In this document: positions 42,400-51,977 of the stretch, piece by piece | Position numbering within the stretch: the first letter of the stretch is position 1 | Layout: every line of letters starts with the position of its first letter | Assembly (NCBI RefSeq): GCF_001591405.1 | Contig: NZ_BCUV01000007.1 | Location: 1,240,001 to 1,304,000, forward strand | Source of the DNA: Janibacter terrae NBRC 107853 | GTDB lineage: Bacteria > Actinomycetota > Actinomycetes > Actinomycetales > Dermatophilaceae | DNA: 64,000 nt | Direction of reading: 5' to 3' | Notes under the pieces: generated by a model | Seen by the model: only the letters and a program-made list of their open reading frames with translations | Database searches by the model: none | What the model was told of the DNA's origin: nothing | Made by a program: the position numbers and the translations under genes

Positions 42400-43608
42400 C
42401 TACCGCAGCACCGCCGCCAGCCGCGCGGTGAGCGGTGCCCGGGCCGGGTGGCGCCCATCGCCCAGCTCGTCGAGCGCCCGCTGCAGCACCTCGGTGTCGG
42501 CGACGACCTCGCTGTAGGCGAGGACCGCCGAGGGGTCGGGGTCGGTGAGCAGGCACTCGCGGACGGCGACGGCGAGGTAGTCGGCCGTCTCGGTGAGCAG
42601 CGGCGAGCTGGTCCCGGGGACGAGGTCGCCGCCGTAGGCGTCGACGGCGGCCCGGGCGTCACCGCGCCGCACGGCGGCCCGGACGGCGTCGACATCGCTC
42701 GTCACCGGCAGGTCGAGTCGGTAGGGGCGCGATGCGAGCCGGCCGCCGAGGGCCGAGCGCAGGTGGCTGACCTCCGACTTCAGGGTGCTCGTCGAGACCC
42801 GCTCGTCGCCGTAGAGGTGGGCGTGCAGCTCGCCGAGCGAGAGCCCGTCGGGGTGCAGCGCGAGGATCGCGAGGATCTCGACCTGGCGGCGGGTGAGCAG
42901 CAGGCGCGAGCCGTCGAGGTGGACCTCGCTCGCGCCGAGCAGCCGTAGGTGCAGCCCCTGCTGCGCTGGCACGGTCAGCGTCGAGGCGATCGACGAGGCG
43001 GGGATCGCCGTCTCGAGGAGACGCGCCAGCGCCTGGGCGGTGGCGGCGCCGATGGGGTGGCTGCGGTCCCACGTCGTCGACAGGTCGAGCACCCCGAGCT
43101 GGGCACCGGTCACCGGGTCGTGGACGGGCGCGGCCCAGCAGACCCAGTTGTGGATGATCGGGGCGTAGTGCTCGGCGGCGAAGACGGTTGAGACGGAGTC
43201 CGTGCGCAGCGCGAGGTTGAGCGCATTGGTCCCGACGCTGCCCTCGTCCCACCGGCCGCCGGCGACGAAGTTGACCTGCTCGGCAGCGCTGCGCATGACC
43301 CGCCCGCCATAGGTCCACAGGATCCGTGTCTGGGGGTCGGTGACAGCGACGACGAGGTCGCCGTCCTCGGCCGCGGACCGCAGCGCCCCCTCGAGCCGGG
43401 CGACCGCGGCCGACAGCGGTGACTCCGCGAAGAGGCTGGCGGTCTCCCCTTCGTCGGCCAGGGGGGCCGCGTCGACGCTGGCGGGCAGGTGCTCGGCGGA
43501 CCGCTCCCACGACGAGAGGATCTCGGGGCGCACCTGCTCGGGGGCACTGCCCTCGCGCCAGTGCTCCCAGGCGCGCTGCAGCGTGCGCCGTCGGCCCGAC
43601 TCCACCAT
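42400..43608 (-). CDS. GAF-domain transcriptional regulator (AcoR-like N-terminus, winged-helix C-terminus)
   Basis: A 402-residue regulator. Residues about 1-50 (RPEILSSWERS) and the GAF domain at about 75-205 (GGRWDEGSVGTNALNLAL; HNWVCWAAPVHD) match AcoR/acetoin-type activators. The sigma-54 AAA domain is absent. Instead residues about 215-310 form an OmpR/BTAD-like winged helix (LTRRQVEILAILALHPDG). This actinobacterial type commonly sits beside DUF779-aldehyde dehydrogenases, so control of the alcohol/aldehyde genes is plausible. AGGAGG precedes the ATG. Confidence 0.8.
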   Translation of the reverse strand: MVESGRRRTLQRAWEHWREGSAPEQVRPEILSSWERSAEHLPASVDAAPLADEGETASLFAESPLSAAVARLEGALRSAAEDGDLVVAVTDPQTRILWTYGGRVMRSAAEQVNFVAGGRWDEGSVGTNALNLALRTDSVSTVFAAEHYAPIIHNWVCWAAPVHDPVTGAQLGVLDLSTTWDRSHPIGAATAQALARLLETAIPASSIASTLTVPAQQGLHLRLLGASEVHLDGSRLLLTRRQVEILAILALHPDGLSLGELHAHLYGDERVSTSTLKSEVSHLRSALGGRLASRPYRLDLPVTSDVDAVRAAVRRGDARAAVDAYGGDLVPGTSSPLLTETADYLAVAVRECLLTDPDPSAVLAYSEVVADTEVLQRALDELGDGRHPARAPLTARLAAVLR

Positions 43609-43654
43609 CGGCCACCTCCTCGTGGTCCCCGGTCAGGGTAGACCGGGCGGGGCC

Positions 43655-43660
43655 TAGAGT
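43655..43660 (+). promoter_or_regulatory. Leaderless -10 element (TAGAGT) for the YbaK-like gene
   Basis: TAGAGT ends 6 nt before the ATG at 43667. Confidence 0.65.
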
Positions 43661-43666
43661 CGAGGG

Positions 43667-44183
43667 ATGAGCACCGCAGCCGGCACCCTGACCTGGACTC
43701 CGGCGGCCGAGCGCACCGACCTGCTCGCCGCGCCCGTCGCCGCCGCGATCGCGGCGGTCCCCTCGGCCCGCGTGGCCGAGATCGACCCCGAGCTGGCGGA
43801 CACCGCCGCCTTCTGCGAGGCCTATGCGTCGCCGCCGCAGTTGTCCGCCAACTGCGTCGTCGTCGCAGGCCGAAGGGGAGGGGAGACGCGGCACGCCGCC
43901 GTCCTCGTCCTCGCGACGGACCGGGCGGACGTCAACGGCGTCGTGCGCCGGCACGTCGATGCGCGCAAGATCTCCTTCGCGCCGATGGACGAGGCGGTCG
44001 AGCTGTCGGGGATGGAGTACGGCGGGATCACGCCCGTCGGGCTCCCGGAGGACTGGCCGGTCCTCGTCGACGAGGCCGTCGTCGCGGCCGGCGAGGTCGT
44101 CATCGGCTCCGGGGTGCGCGGCTCGAAGCTGCTCGTCGACGCCGCCGAGCTGGCCGGGCTGCAGGGCGCCGAGGTGCTTCAGC

Positions 44184-44209
<26 letters not shown>
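43667..44209 (+). CDS. YbaK/ProRS-associated domain protein (aminoacyl-tRNA deacylase type)
   Basis: A 180-residue single-domain protein of the YbaK/EbsC family, which hydrolyses mischarged aminoacyl-tRNA such as Cys- or Ala-tRNA(Pro). The strand-loop NCVVVAGRRGG, the Lys in RKISFAPMDEA and GGITPVGLPEDWP (glycine loop) are recognisable. The tRNA substrate cannot be told from sequence. TAGAGT lies 6 nt before the ATG. Its last 26 bp overlap the convergent RNase J gene. Confidence 0.83.
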
Positions 44210-45869
<1,660 letters not shown>

Positions 45870-45924
45870 GTGATCTCCTCGGGGGCGTGCTCAGCGGTGC
45901 GTTGGACTGCACACGACACTACGC

Positions 45925-46347
45925 TCACGGACCGGCAGGGTCGTTCGTCGGTGGCCTGGGCAGAGCGAGCTGAGCCAAGGCGTCGGTGAAGGCCTCTGCA
46001 CGCGCGGTGGCCGCTCTCAGCTCGGTCACCCGTGTGAGTGCGTCCGCGTGGATCGCATCGACCTGCGCTCGGGCCGACGATGTGTCTGCCGCGTTCGCGG
46101 TGGGGTCTGCGAGGACATCAAGGGCGTCCACGAGCTGACGCATCTCCTCGATCGAGAACCCGAGCGGCTTCATCGGCTTGATCAGCAGGAGGCGCTCGAC
46201 GTCAGCCTGGCCGTAGAGGCGGAATCCACCTTCGGTGCGCGCGCTGGGAGTGAGCAGCCCCATCTCTTCGTAGTAGCGCAGGGTGCGGTGCGACAGGCCG
46301 GTGCGGGAGGCCACCTGGCCGATGTGGACGTGGGGGTCGTCGTTCAC
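45925..46347 (-). CDS. MerR-family transcriptional regulator
   Basis: A 140-residue MerR protein. The N-terminal winged helix carries IGQVASRTGLSHRTLRYYEEMGLL, and a coiled coil fills about 80-135. No cysteine is present, so it is not a CueR/ZntR-type metal sensor or SoxR; an organic effector or other signal is likelier. It is divergent from sulP, and a MerR-type dyad (46445-46473) lies between them, suggesting it controls both itself and the transporter. Confidence 0.87.
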   Translation of the reverse strand: MNDDPHVHIGQVASRTGLSHRTLRYYEEMGLLTPSARTEGGFRLYGQADVERLLLIKPMKPLGFSIEEMRQLVDALDVLADPTANAADTSSARAQVDAIHADALTRVTELRAATARAEAFTDALAQLALPRPPTNDPAGP

Positions 46348-46444
46348 GTCCTCATCCCGTCAGCGACAGCAGGCATGGGCGGAAGGCTACCGTCTGGCAG
46401 CCGCCCCACCGTGGCAGGTCGACACGGACTCGCGACCGGGATCT

Positions 46445-46473
46445 GGCTACCCTAACGTCACGGTAGGGTTGCC
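46445..46473. promoter_or_regulatory. MerR-type operator dyad in the merR/sulP divergent promoter
   Basis: GGCTACCCTA (46445-46454) and TAGGGTTGCC (46464-46473) form an inverted repeat with one mismatch and a 9-nt centre. The TAGGGT of the right arm could be the sulP -10 and the mirrored TAGGGT the merR -10, as in MerR-type promoters. Confidence 0.7.
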
Positions 46474-46505
46474 GTGCTCTCCGTGCCTCGTCCTGAAGGA
46501 TCCCC

Positions 46506-48065
46506 GTGCCCGACCCTGCCGTCAGTACCGCGCCCGCCGGCTCCGGCCTATCGGCAGTGCCCGAGGCCTGTGAACGCGAGACCTCCACCCGCGCTGCCTT
46601 TCGCGATCCTCGCCGGTTGAGGACCGAGGTCCTTGCCGGTCTGGTCGTGGCGCTCGCCCTGATCCCCGAGGCGATCTCGTTCTCGGTCATCGCGGGCGTC
46701 GACCCGCGAGTGGGGCTGTTCTCCAGCTTCGTCATGGCCGTGACGATCGCCTTCGTCGGTGGCCGGCCCGCGATGATCTCGGCGGCGACGGGCGCGGTCG
46801 CACTCGTCATCGCCCCCGTCGCCCGGGATCACGGCATGGACTACTTCCTCGCGACCGTGATCCTCGCGGGCGTGCTGCAGATCGTCCTGTCCCTGCTCGG
46901 CGTGGCGAAGCTCATGCGCTTCATCCCGCGGATGGTGATGATCGGCTTCGTCAACGCCCTGGCCATCCTGATCTTCATGGCGCAGCTGCCCTACCTGGTC
47001 GGTGTGCCGTGGCTGGTCTACCCCATGGTCGCGGCCGGCATCCTGATCATGATCGGCCTGCCCCGACTGACGACCCTGGTGCCGGCGCCCCTCGTGGCGA
47101 TCGTCGCCGTCACCGCCGTCGTCTGGGCCGGCGGATGGACCCTGCCGGACGTGTCCGACCAGGGCGAGCTGCCGGAGTCGCTGCCCCAGCTGCTCCTGCC
47201 CGACGTCCCGGTCACCCTCGAGACGCTCCAGGTCATCGGCCCCTTCGCACTGGCCATGGCCCTCGTCGGCATCCTCGAGTCGCTCATGACCGCCAAGCTC
47301 GTCGACGACATCACCGACACCCACTCGGACAAGACCCGGGAGACCTGGGGCCAGGGCGTGGCCAACATGGCCTCCGGCCTCTTCGGCGGCATGGGCGGCT
47401 GCGCGATGATCGGCCAGACGATGATCAACGTCAAGGTCTCGGGAGCCCGGACCCGGATCTCGACATTCCTCGCCGGGGCCTTCCTGCTGGCGCTCGTCGT
47501 CGGTGCGGGACCGCTCGTGGGCATGATCCCGATGGCCGCGCTCGTCGCCGTGATGGTCATGGTGTCGGTGGCGACCTTCGACTGGCACAGCGTCCACCCC
47601 GCCACGCTCCGGCGCATGCCCAAGAGCGAGAACCTCGTCATGGCGACAACCGTGGCCGTCACGGTCGTCACGCACAACCTGGCCTACGGGGTGATCCTCG
47701 GTGTCGTCGCGGCGATGATCTTCTTCACCCGGCGGGTGGCCCACTTCGCGTACGTCGAGCGGATCGCGGAGACCGATGTCGACGGGGACGGCGCGGTCGA
47801 CGTGAGGGTCTACAAGGTCAACGGTGAGCTGTTCTTCGCCACGAGCAACGACCTCGTCTACCAGTTCGACTACGCCGGGGACCCTGCTCGAGTCGTCATC
47901 GACCTGTCCGACAGCCACATCTGGGACGCCTCGACCGTGGCCGCGCTCGACGGCATCCGCACCAAGTACGAGCGGCTGGGCAAGAGCGTGGAGATCGTCG
48001 GGCTCAACCAGGCGTCGGCGGACCGTCACGATCGGCTCAGCGGGCGCCTGGTCGCCGACCACTGA
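46506..48065 (+). CDS. SulP-family anion transporter with STAS domain
   Basis: A 519-residue SulP/SLC26 transporter with about 11-12 membrane segments, starting with the family signature VLAGLVVALALIPEAISFSVIAGV (only the first part matters: the PEAI helix), and MVMIGFVNALAIL. A cytosolic STAS domain fills about 425-510 (VYKVNGELFFATS, VVIDLSDSHIWDAS). Substrates of the family include sulfate, bicarbonate and carboxylates; none can be singled out. AAGGA lies 5 nt before the GTG. The divergent MerR gene and dyad suggest regulation. A hairpin follows the stop. Confidence 0.92.
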   Translation: MPDPAVSTAPAGSGLSAVPEACERETSTRAAFRDPRRLRTEVLAGLVVALALIPEAISFSVIAGVDPRVGLFSSFVMAVTIAFVGGRPAMISAATGAVALVIAPVARDHGMDYFLATVILAGVLQIVLSLLGVAKLMRFIPRMVMIGFVNALAILIFMAQLPYLVGVPWLVYPMVAAGILIMIGLPRLTTLVPAPLVAIVAVTAVVWAGGWTLPDVSDQGELPESLPQLLLPDVPVTLETLQVIGPFALAMALVGILESLMTAKLVDDITDTHSDKTRETWGQGVANMASGLFGGMGGCAMIGQTMINVKVSGARTRISTFLAGAFLLALVVGAGPLVGMIPMAALVAVMVMVSVATFDWHSVHPATLRRMPKSENLVMATTVAVTVVTHNLAYGVILGVVAAMIFFTRRVAHFAYVERIAETDVDGDGAVDVRVYKVNGELFFATSNDLVYQFDYAGDPARVVIDLSDSHIWDASTVAALDGIRTKYERLGKSVEIVGLNQASADRHDRLSGRLVADH

Positions 48066-48066
48066 C

Positions 48067-48088
48067 GAAGGGGGGTCCGACCCCCTTC
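48067..48088. terminator. Bidirectional terminator between sulP and arsC
   Basis: GAAGGGGG (48067-48074) pairs with CCCCCTTC (48081-48088) around a 6-nt loop, between convergent genes. The stem is an inverted pair of the over-represented word. Confidence 0.8.
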
Positions 48089-48089
48089 C

Positions 48090-48509
48090 TCACGGGGAGA
48101 CGGAGCGGGTCATCTGTGCGGCGAGGGCGTCGACCCGCTCGGTCAGGTCGTCACGGATGAGGCGCATCCGCTCCTCGCCCTCGATGCCGCGCAGCGACGG
48201 CTCGACGGTGACCCACCGGTCGACCGGCGCGCGGCCGGGGGCGTCGATCCGGGCCTCGTCGCCGATGACGACGACGAGGCTGACGGCGTCGAGCAGCGCC
48301 GGGTCGATGGGCTTGGGGTGCTCGCCCCCGACGTCGGCACCGACCTCCTCGAGTGCGGCGACCGAGCCATCGTTGAGTGCGTCTCCCGGTCGGGTGCCCG
48401 CGGAGTGCACGTCGACGTCGGCGCCGTGACGCTGGCGCATGAGGGCCGCGGCCATCTGCGACTTCCCGCCGTTCTTGACGCAGACGAAGAGCACCGACGG
48501 GCGGCTCAT
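48090..48509 (-). CDS. arsC: Arsenate-mycothiol transferase type ArsC
   Basis: A 139-residue low-molecular-weight phosphatase-fold arsenate reductase. The P-loop is CVKNGGKSQMAAAL, with Lys in place of the usual Arg. From memory, the same CVxNGGKS loop occurs in C. glutamicum ArsC1/ArsC2, which use mycothiol and mycoredoxin. IDPALLDAVSLVVVIGD and a C-terminal RMRLIRDDL also fit. It lacks the resolving CGDACP cysteines of the two neighbouring ArsC proteins. It is last in the arsenic operon, overlapping the previous gene by 4 bp. Confidence 0.88.
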   Translation of the reverse strand: MSRPSVLFVCVKNGGKSQMAAALMRQRHGADVDVHSAGTRPGDALNDGSVAALEEVGADVGGEHPKPIDPALLDAVSLVVVIGDEARIDAPGRAPVDRWVTVEPSLRGIEGEERMRLIRDDLTERVDALAAQMTRSVSP

Positions 48510-48928
48510 CGCGAGGAGTCCTGCACGGGCACGTCGAGCGAGGACAGGAGCGCGACGACGCGGCCCCGGATCTCGTCACGGATGGGACGGACGGCCTCGA
48601 CGCCCTGACCGGCCGGGTCCTCCAGCTGCCAGTCCTCGTAGCGCTTGCCGGGGAAGATCGGGCAGGCGTCGCCGCACCCCATGGTGATGACGACGTCGGA
48701 GGACTGCACCGCGTCGGTGGTCAGCACCTTCGGCCGCTCGGCCGACAGGTCGATGCCCTCCTCGAGCATGGCCCCGTGGACAGCGGGGTTGATCGAGTCG
48801 GCAGGCGCCGAACCGGCGGAGCGGACCTCGACGGCCCCGCCGGAGAGCGCGCGCGTGTAGGCGGCGGCCATCTGCGAGCGGCCGGCGTTGTGGACGCAGA
48901 CGTAGAGAACGGAAGGGTGGTCGGTCAC
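48506..48928 (-). CDS. arsC: Thioredoxin-type arsenate reductase ArsC (second copy)
   Basis: A 140-residue arsenate reductase with the standard P-loop VCVHNAGRSQMAAA (catalytic Cys11) and the redox helix MGCGDACPIFPGKRYEDW, whose two cysteines relay the disulfide. Arsenate is reduced to arsenite for export by Acr3. The overlap with the mycothiol-type arsC (ATGA) and a 23-bp gap to the third copy place it in one operon. Confidence 0.92.
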   Translation of the reverse strand: MTDHPSVLYVCVHNAGRSQMAAAYTRALSGGAVEVRSAGSAPADSINPAVHGAMLEEGIDLSAERPKVLTTDAVQSSDVVITMGCGDACPIFPGKRYEDWQLEDPAGQGVEAVRPIRDEIRGRVVALLSSLDVPVQDSSR

Positions 48929-48951
48929 GATGCCTCCGGGTGGGCGGTGGG

Positions 48952-49569
48952 TCAGGAGAGGACGGCGCGCAGCAGCGCGGTCACGCGGCCCTGGATGTCG
49001 TCGCGGATGTCCCGGACCGCCTCCAGGGGCTGTCCGGCCGGGTCGGCGACGTCCCAGTCCTCGTAGCGCTTGCCGGGGAAGATCGGGCAGGCGTCGCCGC
49101 AGCCCATCGTCACGATGACGTCGGCGGCCTGCACGGCGGAGTGGCTGAGCGGCTTGGGGTACGGCGTCGTGAGGGCGATGCCGCGCTCGGCGAGGGCCTC
49201 CACGACGACGGGGTTGACCTCGTCGGCGGGCTGCGAGCCGGCAGAGCGGACGTGGACGCGACGGGCCGAGAGGTGCTCGGTGAGAGCCGCAGCCATCTGG
49301 GAGCGACCCGCGTTGTGCACGCAGACGAAGAGCACCTCGGGCACCTGCTTGGCGACCCGCCCCTCGGCCTGGGCGACCGTCATCAGCTGCTCGCGGGCCT
49401 GACGGGCCACGAAGATCGGCAGGTACCGCGTGATCGTCGCGCGGGGCTCGAGCAGCTCGCGGGCTTCGCGCACGACCGTGGCGACGGTCTCCGGGGAGAA
49501 GACGCCGTCGTACGCGTACGTCAGGTCGTCGACGATGTCGGCATACGGGTCGTGGGCGTGGGCGCTCAT
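48952..49569 (-). CDS. arsC: Arsenate reductase with N-terminal three-helix domain (third ArsC)
   Basis: A 205-residue protein. Residues about 1-65 form a three-helix domain (DPYADIVDDLTYAYDGVF; VVREARELLEPRATI; LPIFVARQAREQL), which in relatives aids dimerisation. An ArsC domain follows with VCVHNAGRSQMAAAL and MGCGDACPIFPGKRYEDW. The start at 49569 overlaps the acr3 stop by 4 bp; the longer frame to 49845 is inside acr3. Sequence is close to the second copy, so a duplication within the operon is likely. Confidence 0.9.
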   Translation of the reverse strand: MSAHAHDPYADIVDDLTYAYDGVFSPETVATVVREARELLEPRATITRYLPIFVARQAREQLMTVAQAEGRVAKQVPEVLFVCVHNAGRSQMAAALTEHLSARRVHVRSAGSQPADEVNPVVVEALAERGIALTTPYPKPLSHSAVQAADVIVTMGCGDACPIFPGKRYEDWDVADPAGQPLEAVRDIRDDIQGRVTALLRAVLS

Positions 49570-50666
49570 GACAGCTCCTCGGCGGGGCGGGCCGCGCCCC
49601 CGGGCGAGGCGTGAGGGAACCTGTGGCGCAGCGCGAGGCTGACGTAGACCAGGCCGACGAGGACGGGGACCTCGATCAGGGGACCGACGACCCCGGCGAG
49701 GGCCTGCCCGCTCGTGGCGCCGAAGGTCGCGATCGCCACGGCGATCGCCAGCTCGAAGTTGTTGCCCGAGGCGGTGAAGGCGAGGGTGGTCGTGCGCTCG
49801 TACGACATCCCGAGCAGCCGACCGGTGAGGTAGCCGACGCCCCACATGATCGCGAAGTACGCGAGCAGCGGCAGCGCGATGCGGGCGACGTCACCGGGCT
49901 TGGAGGTGATCGCCTCGCCCTGCAGGGCGAAGAGCAGGACGATCGTGAAGAGCAGCCCGTACAGCGCCCACGGGCCGATCCTCGGCAGGAATGAGGCTTC
50001 GTAGCGCTCACGGCCCCACCGGCGCTCGCCACCCCGGCGGGTCAGGTAGCCCGCGAGCAGCGGGATGCCGAGGAAGATCAGCACGGACTTGGCGATCTGC
50101 CACGCGGAGACGTCGAGCGCCGCCTGGTCGAGACCGAGCCAGCCGGGCAGGACCGACAGGTAGAACCAGCCGAGCGCGGCGAACGCGACGACCTGGAAGA
50201 GCGAGTTGATGGCCACGAGCACCGCGGCTGCGTCGCGGTCACCGCAGGCGAGGTCGTTCCAGATGATCACCATGGCGATGCACCGGGCGAGCCCGACGAT
50301 GATCAGACCGGTGCGGTACTCGGGCAGGTCGGGCAGCATCAACCAGGCGAGGGCGAACATCAGGGCAGGCCCGACGAGCCAGTTGAGCACGAGAGAGGAA
50401 CCGAGCAGGCGCCGGTCGCTCGTGACCGTGTCGAGCCGGTCGTAGCGGACCTTGGCGAGCACCGGGTACATCATGACGAGCAGACCGATGGCGATCGGGA
50501 GCGAGATGCCGTCGACCTCGATCGCGCTCAGCGCTCCGCCGAGGCCGGGGACGAGTCGTCCGAGGAGAAGGCCGGCGAGCATGGCCAGGCCGATCCACAG
50601 GGGGAGCCAGCGGTCCAGGGTCGACAGACGAGCGGGCGACTGGGGTCGGGCGGTGGTGGTGGTCAT
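49566..50666 (-). CDS. acr3: Acr3-family arsenite efflux transporter
   Basis: A 366-residue membrane protein with about ten helices that extrudes arsenite. The conserved cysteine of helix 4 is in GLARCIAMVIIWNDLACGD, and TASGNNFELAIAVAIATFG (helix 9) is present, as in Acr3 (ArsB type 2). ATG 50666 shares its A with the arsM stop (TGATG), so translation is coupled. Confidence 0.93.
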   Translation of the reverse strand: MTTTTARPQSPARLSTLDRWLPLWIGLAMLAGLLLGRLVPGLGGALSAIEVDGISLPIAIGLLVMMYPVLAKVRYDRLDTVTSDRRLLGSSLVLNWLVGPALMFALAWLMLPDLPEYRTGLIIVGLARCIAMVIIWNDLACGDRDAAAVLVAINSLFQVVAFAALGWFYLSVLPGWLGLDQAALDVSAWQIAKSVLIFLGIPLLAGYLTRRGGERRWGRERYEASFLPRIGPWALYGLLFTIVLLFALQGEAITSKPGDVARIALPLLAYFAIMWGVGYLTGRLLGMSYERTTTLAFTASGNNFELAIAVAIATFGATSGQALAGVVGPLIEVPVLVGLVYVSLALRHRFPHASPGGAARPAEELS

Positions 50667-51490
50667 CAGCGGGCTGCCTTCCGGGCACGGACGAATGCGC
50701 TGGCGAAGGAGCCGTCGAGCGCGTCGAGCACACCTGGGAGGGTCCAGCCCGGCGGCAGCCGCTCGCCGACCAGGTCGGACATGTCCTCCAGGTCGGAGCG
50801 GTCGAACCGTCGGGTCACCTCGACGCCCGCGTCGGCGAAGCCGGCGGCGGTGAGCTTGGCGACGTAGTCCGTGTCGAGCAGCGAGCCGGAGATGCACCCG
50901 GTCCACAGGCCGACGACGCCCCGCAGCGCGTCGGGGATCTCGCGGAGGAGCACGACGTCGGAGACGGCGAAGCGGCCACCGGGACGCAGCACGCGGTGTG
51001 CCTCGCGGATCACGGCGTCCTTGTCGGGCGAGAGGTTGATGACGCAGTTGGAGATGACGACGTCGACGGAGGCGTCCGCCAGCGGGATCTGCTCGATCAT
51101 CCCCTTCAGGAAGCGCGCGTTGTCGATGCCGGCCTCGGCCTGGTGGCGACGAGCGAGCTCGAGCATCTCGTCGGTCATGTCGAGACCGAGGGCGGTGCCG
51201 CCGGGGGCGACCCGTCGCGCGGACAGCAGGACGTCGAGGCCCCCGCCGGATCCGAGGTCGAGCACGTCCTCACCGGGCGAGAGGTCGGCCAGTGCGGTCG
51301 GGTTGCCGCACCCGAGGGAGGCGGCCAGTGCGGTGTCCGAAGGGGAGTCCGTCCCCTCGTAGAGCCCGACCGTGATCGGGTCGGTCGCCGTGCTGCCGCA
51401 GCAGGTCGAGGTCGTCGTCGGGTCGAGGGCGGCGCGGGCGGCGGAGGCGTAGCGCTCGCGGACCACGTCGTGGATGTCCTGCCGGGTCAC
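50666..51490 (-). CDS. arsM: Arsenite S-adenosylmethionine methyltransferase
   Basis: A 274-residue ArsM that methylates As(III), giving volatile or less retained species. Arsenic-binding cysteines are seen as Cys30-Cys31 (TSTCCGS), Cys61 (LGCGNP), SNCVINLSPDK and TGCISGS. SAM motif I is VLDLGSGGGLDVLL. The GTG start at 51490 has AGGAG upstream. It is first in the arsenic operon and divergent from arsR, with a 14-bp palindrome between them. Confidence 0.93.
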   Translation of the reverse strand: MTRQDIHDVVRERYASAARAALDPTTTSTCCGSTATDPITVGLYEGTDSPSDTALAASLGCGNPTALADLSPGEDVLDLGSGGGLDVLLSARRVAPGGTALGLDMTDEMLELARRHQAEAGIDNARFLKGMIEQIPLADASVDVVISNCVINLSPDKDAVIREAHRVLRPGGRFAVSDVVLLREIPDALRGVVGLWTGCISGSLLDTDYVAKLTAAGFADAGVEVTRRFDRSDLEDMSDLVGERLPPGWTLPGVLDALDGSFASAFVRARKAAR

Positions 51491-51545
51491 GGTGAGCTCC
51501 TGCTTTGATGGTTGGCCAATCAGCGGTCCCAGCGTGAAGGCTGTT

Positions 51546-51559
51546 TTGACATATGTCAA
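51546..51559. promoter_or_regulatory. ArsR operator
   Basis: TTGACATATGTCAA is a perfect 14-bp palindrome, the usual ArsR/SmtB-type site, 10 bp before the arsR ATG and 56 bp from the arsM start. It contains a TTGACA that could serve as a -35. Confidence 0.85.
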
Positions 51560-51562
51560 GAT
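51557..51562 (+). promoter_or_regulatory. Possible leaderless -10 element (CAAGAT) for arsR
   Basis: CAAGAT ends 6 nt before the ATG at 51569 and overlaps the operator, so repressor binding would block it. Confidence 0.4.
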
Positions 51563-51568
51563 GGCTCC

Positions 51569-51919
51569 ATGAGCTCCCGCACCCACCTCGCCGTCGAGCC
51601 GGTCGTCACGTGTGGCGGCCTCACCGAGGCGCCGGTCAGCGAGGCCGACGCGGTGAGCATGGCGCCGGTGTTCAAGGCCCTCGGCGACCCGGTGCGCCTG
51701 CGCCTGGCGAGCCTCATCGCGGCCCAGCCCGAGGTGTGCGTCTGCGACATCACCCCGGCCTTCGCCCTGTCCGCGGGCACGATCTCGCACCACCTGAAGA
51801 CCCTGCGCGAGGCCGGGATCGTCACGTCGGAGCGTCGCGGGACCTATGTCTGGTACCGCATCGCGCCGGAGACCCTCGGCGCGCTCTCGGCCTTCCTGGC
51901 CGTGCCGGCGACGGTGTGA
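51569..51919 (+). CDS. arsR: ArsR-family arsenic-responsive repressor
   Basis: A 116-residue winged-helix repressor. The arsenite-binding pair Cys57-x-Cys59 is in EVCVCDITPAF, the helix before the recognition helix, with an extra Cys14. The HTH continues as LSAGTISHHLKTLREAGIV. The ATG at 51569 is used; the longer frame from 51512 would run through the operator. It is divergent from arsM-acr3-arsC-arsC-arsC, which it should repress in the absence of arsenite. Confidence 0.93.
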   Translation: MSSRTHLAVEPVVTCGGLTEAPVSEADAVSMAPVFKALGDPVRLRLASLIAAQPEVCVCDITPAFALSAGTISHHLKTLREAGIVTSERRGTYVWYRIAPETLGALSAFLAVPATV

Positions 51920-51977
51920 GGCGAGCGGCGCTCCCTTCGCTTTGACCTGGGGTGCCCGGGCGGGGTCGGATGGACCC

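Noticed and set aside
51506-51522. Second ArsR-like dyad TGATGGTTGGCCAATCA near the arsM start
   Set aside because: The arms are only partly symmetric and do not resemble the perfect TTGACATATGTCAA site; probably chance.
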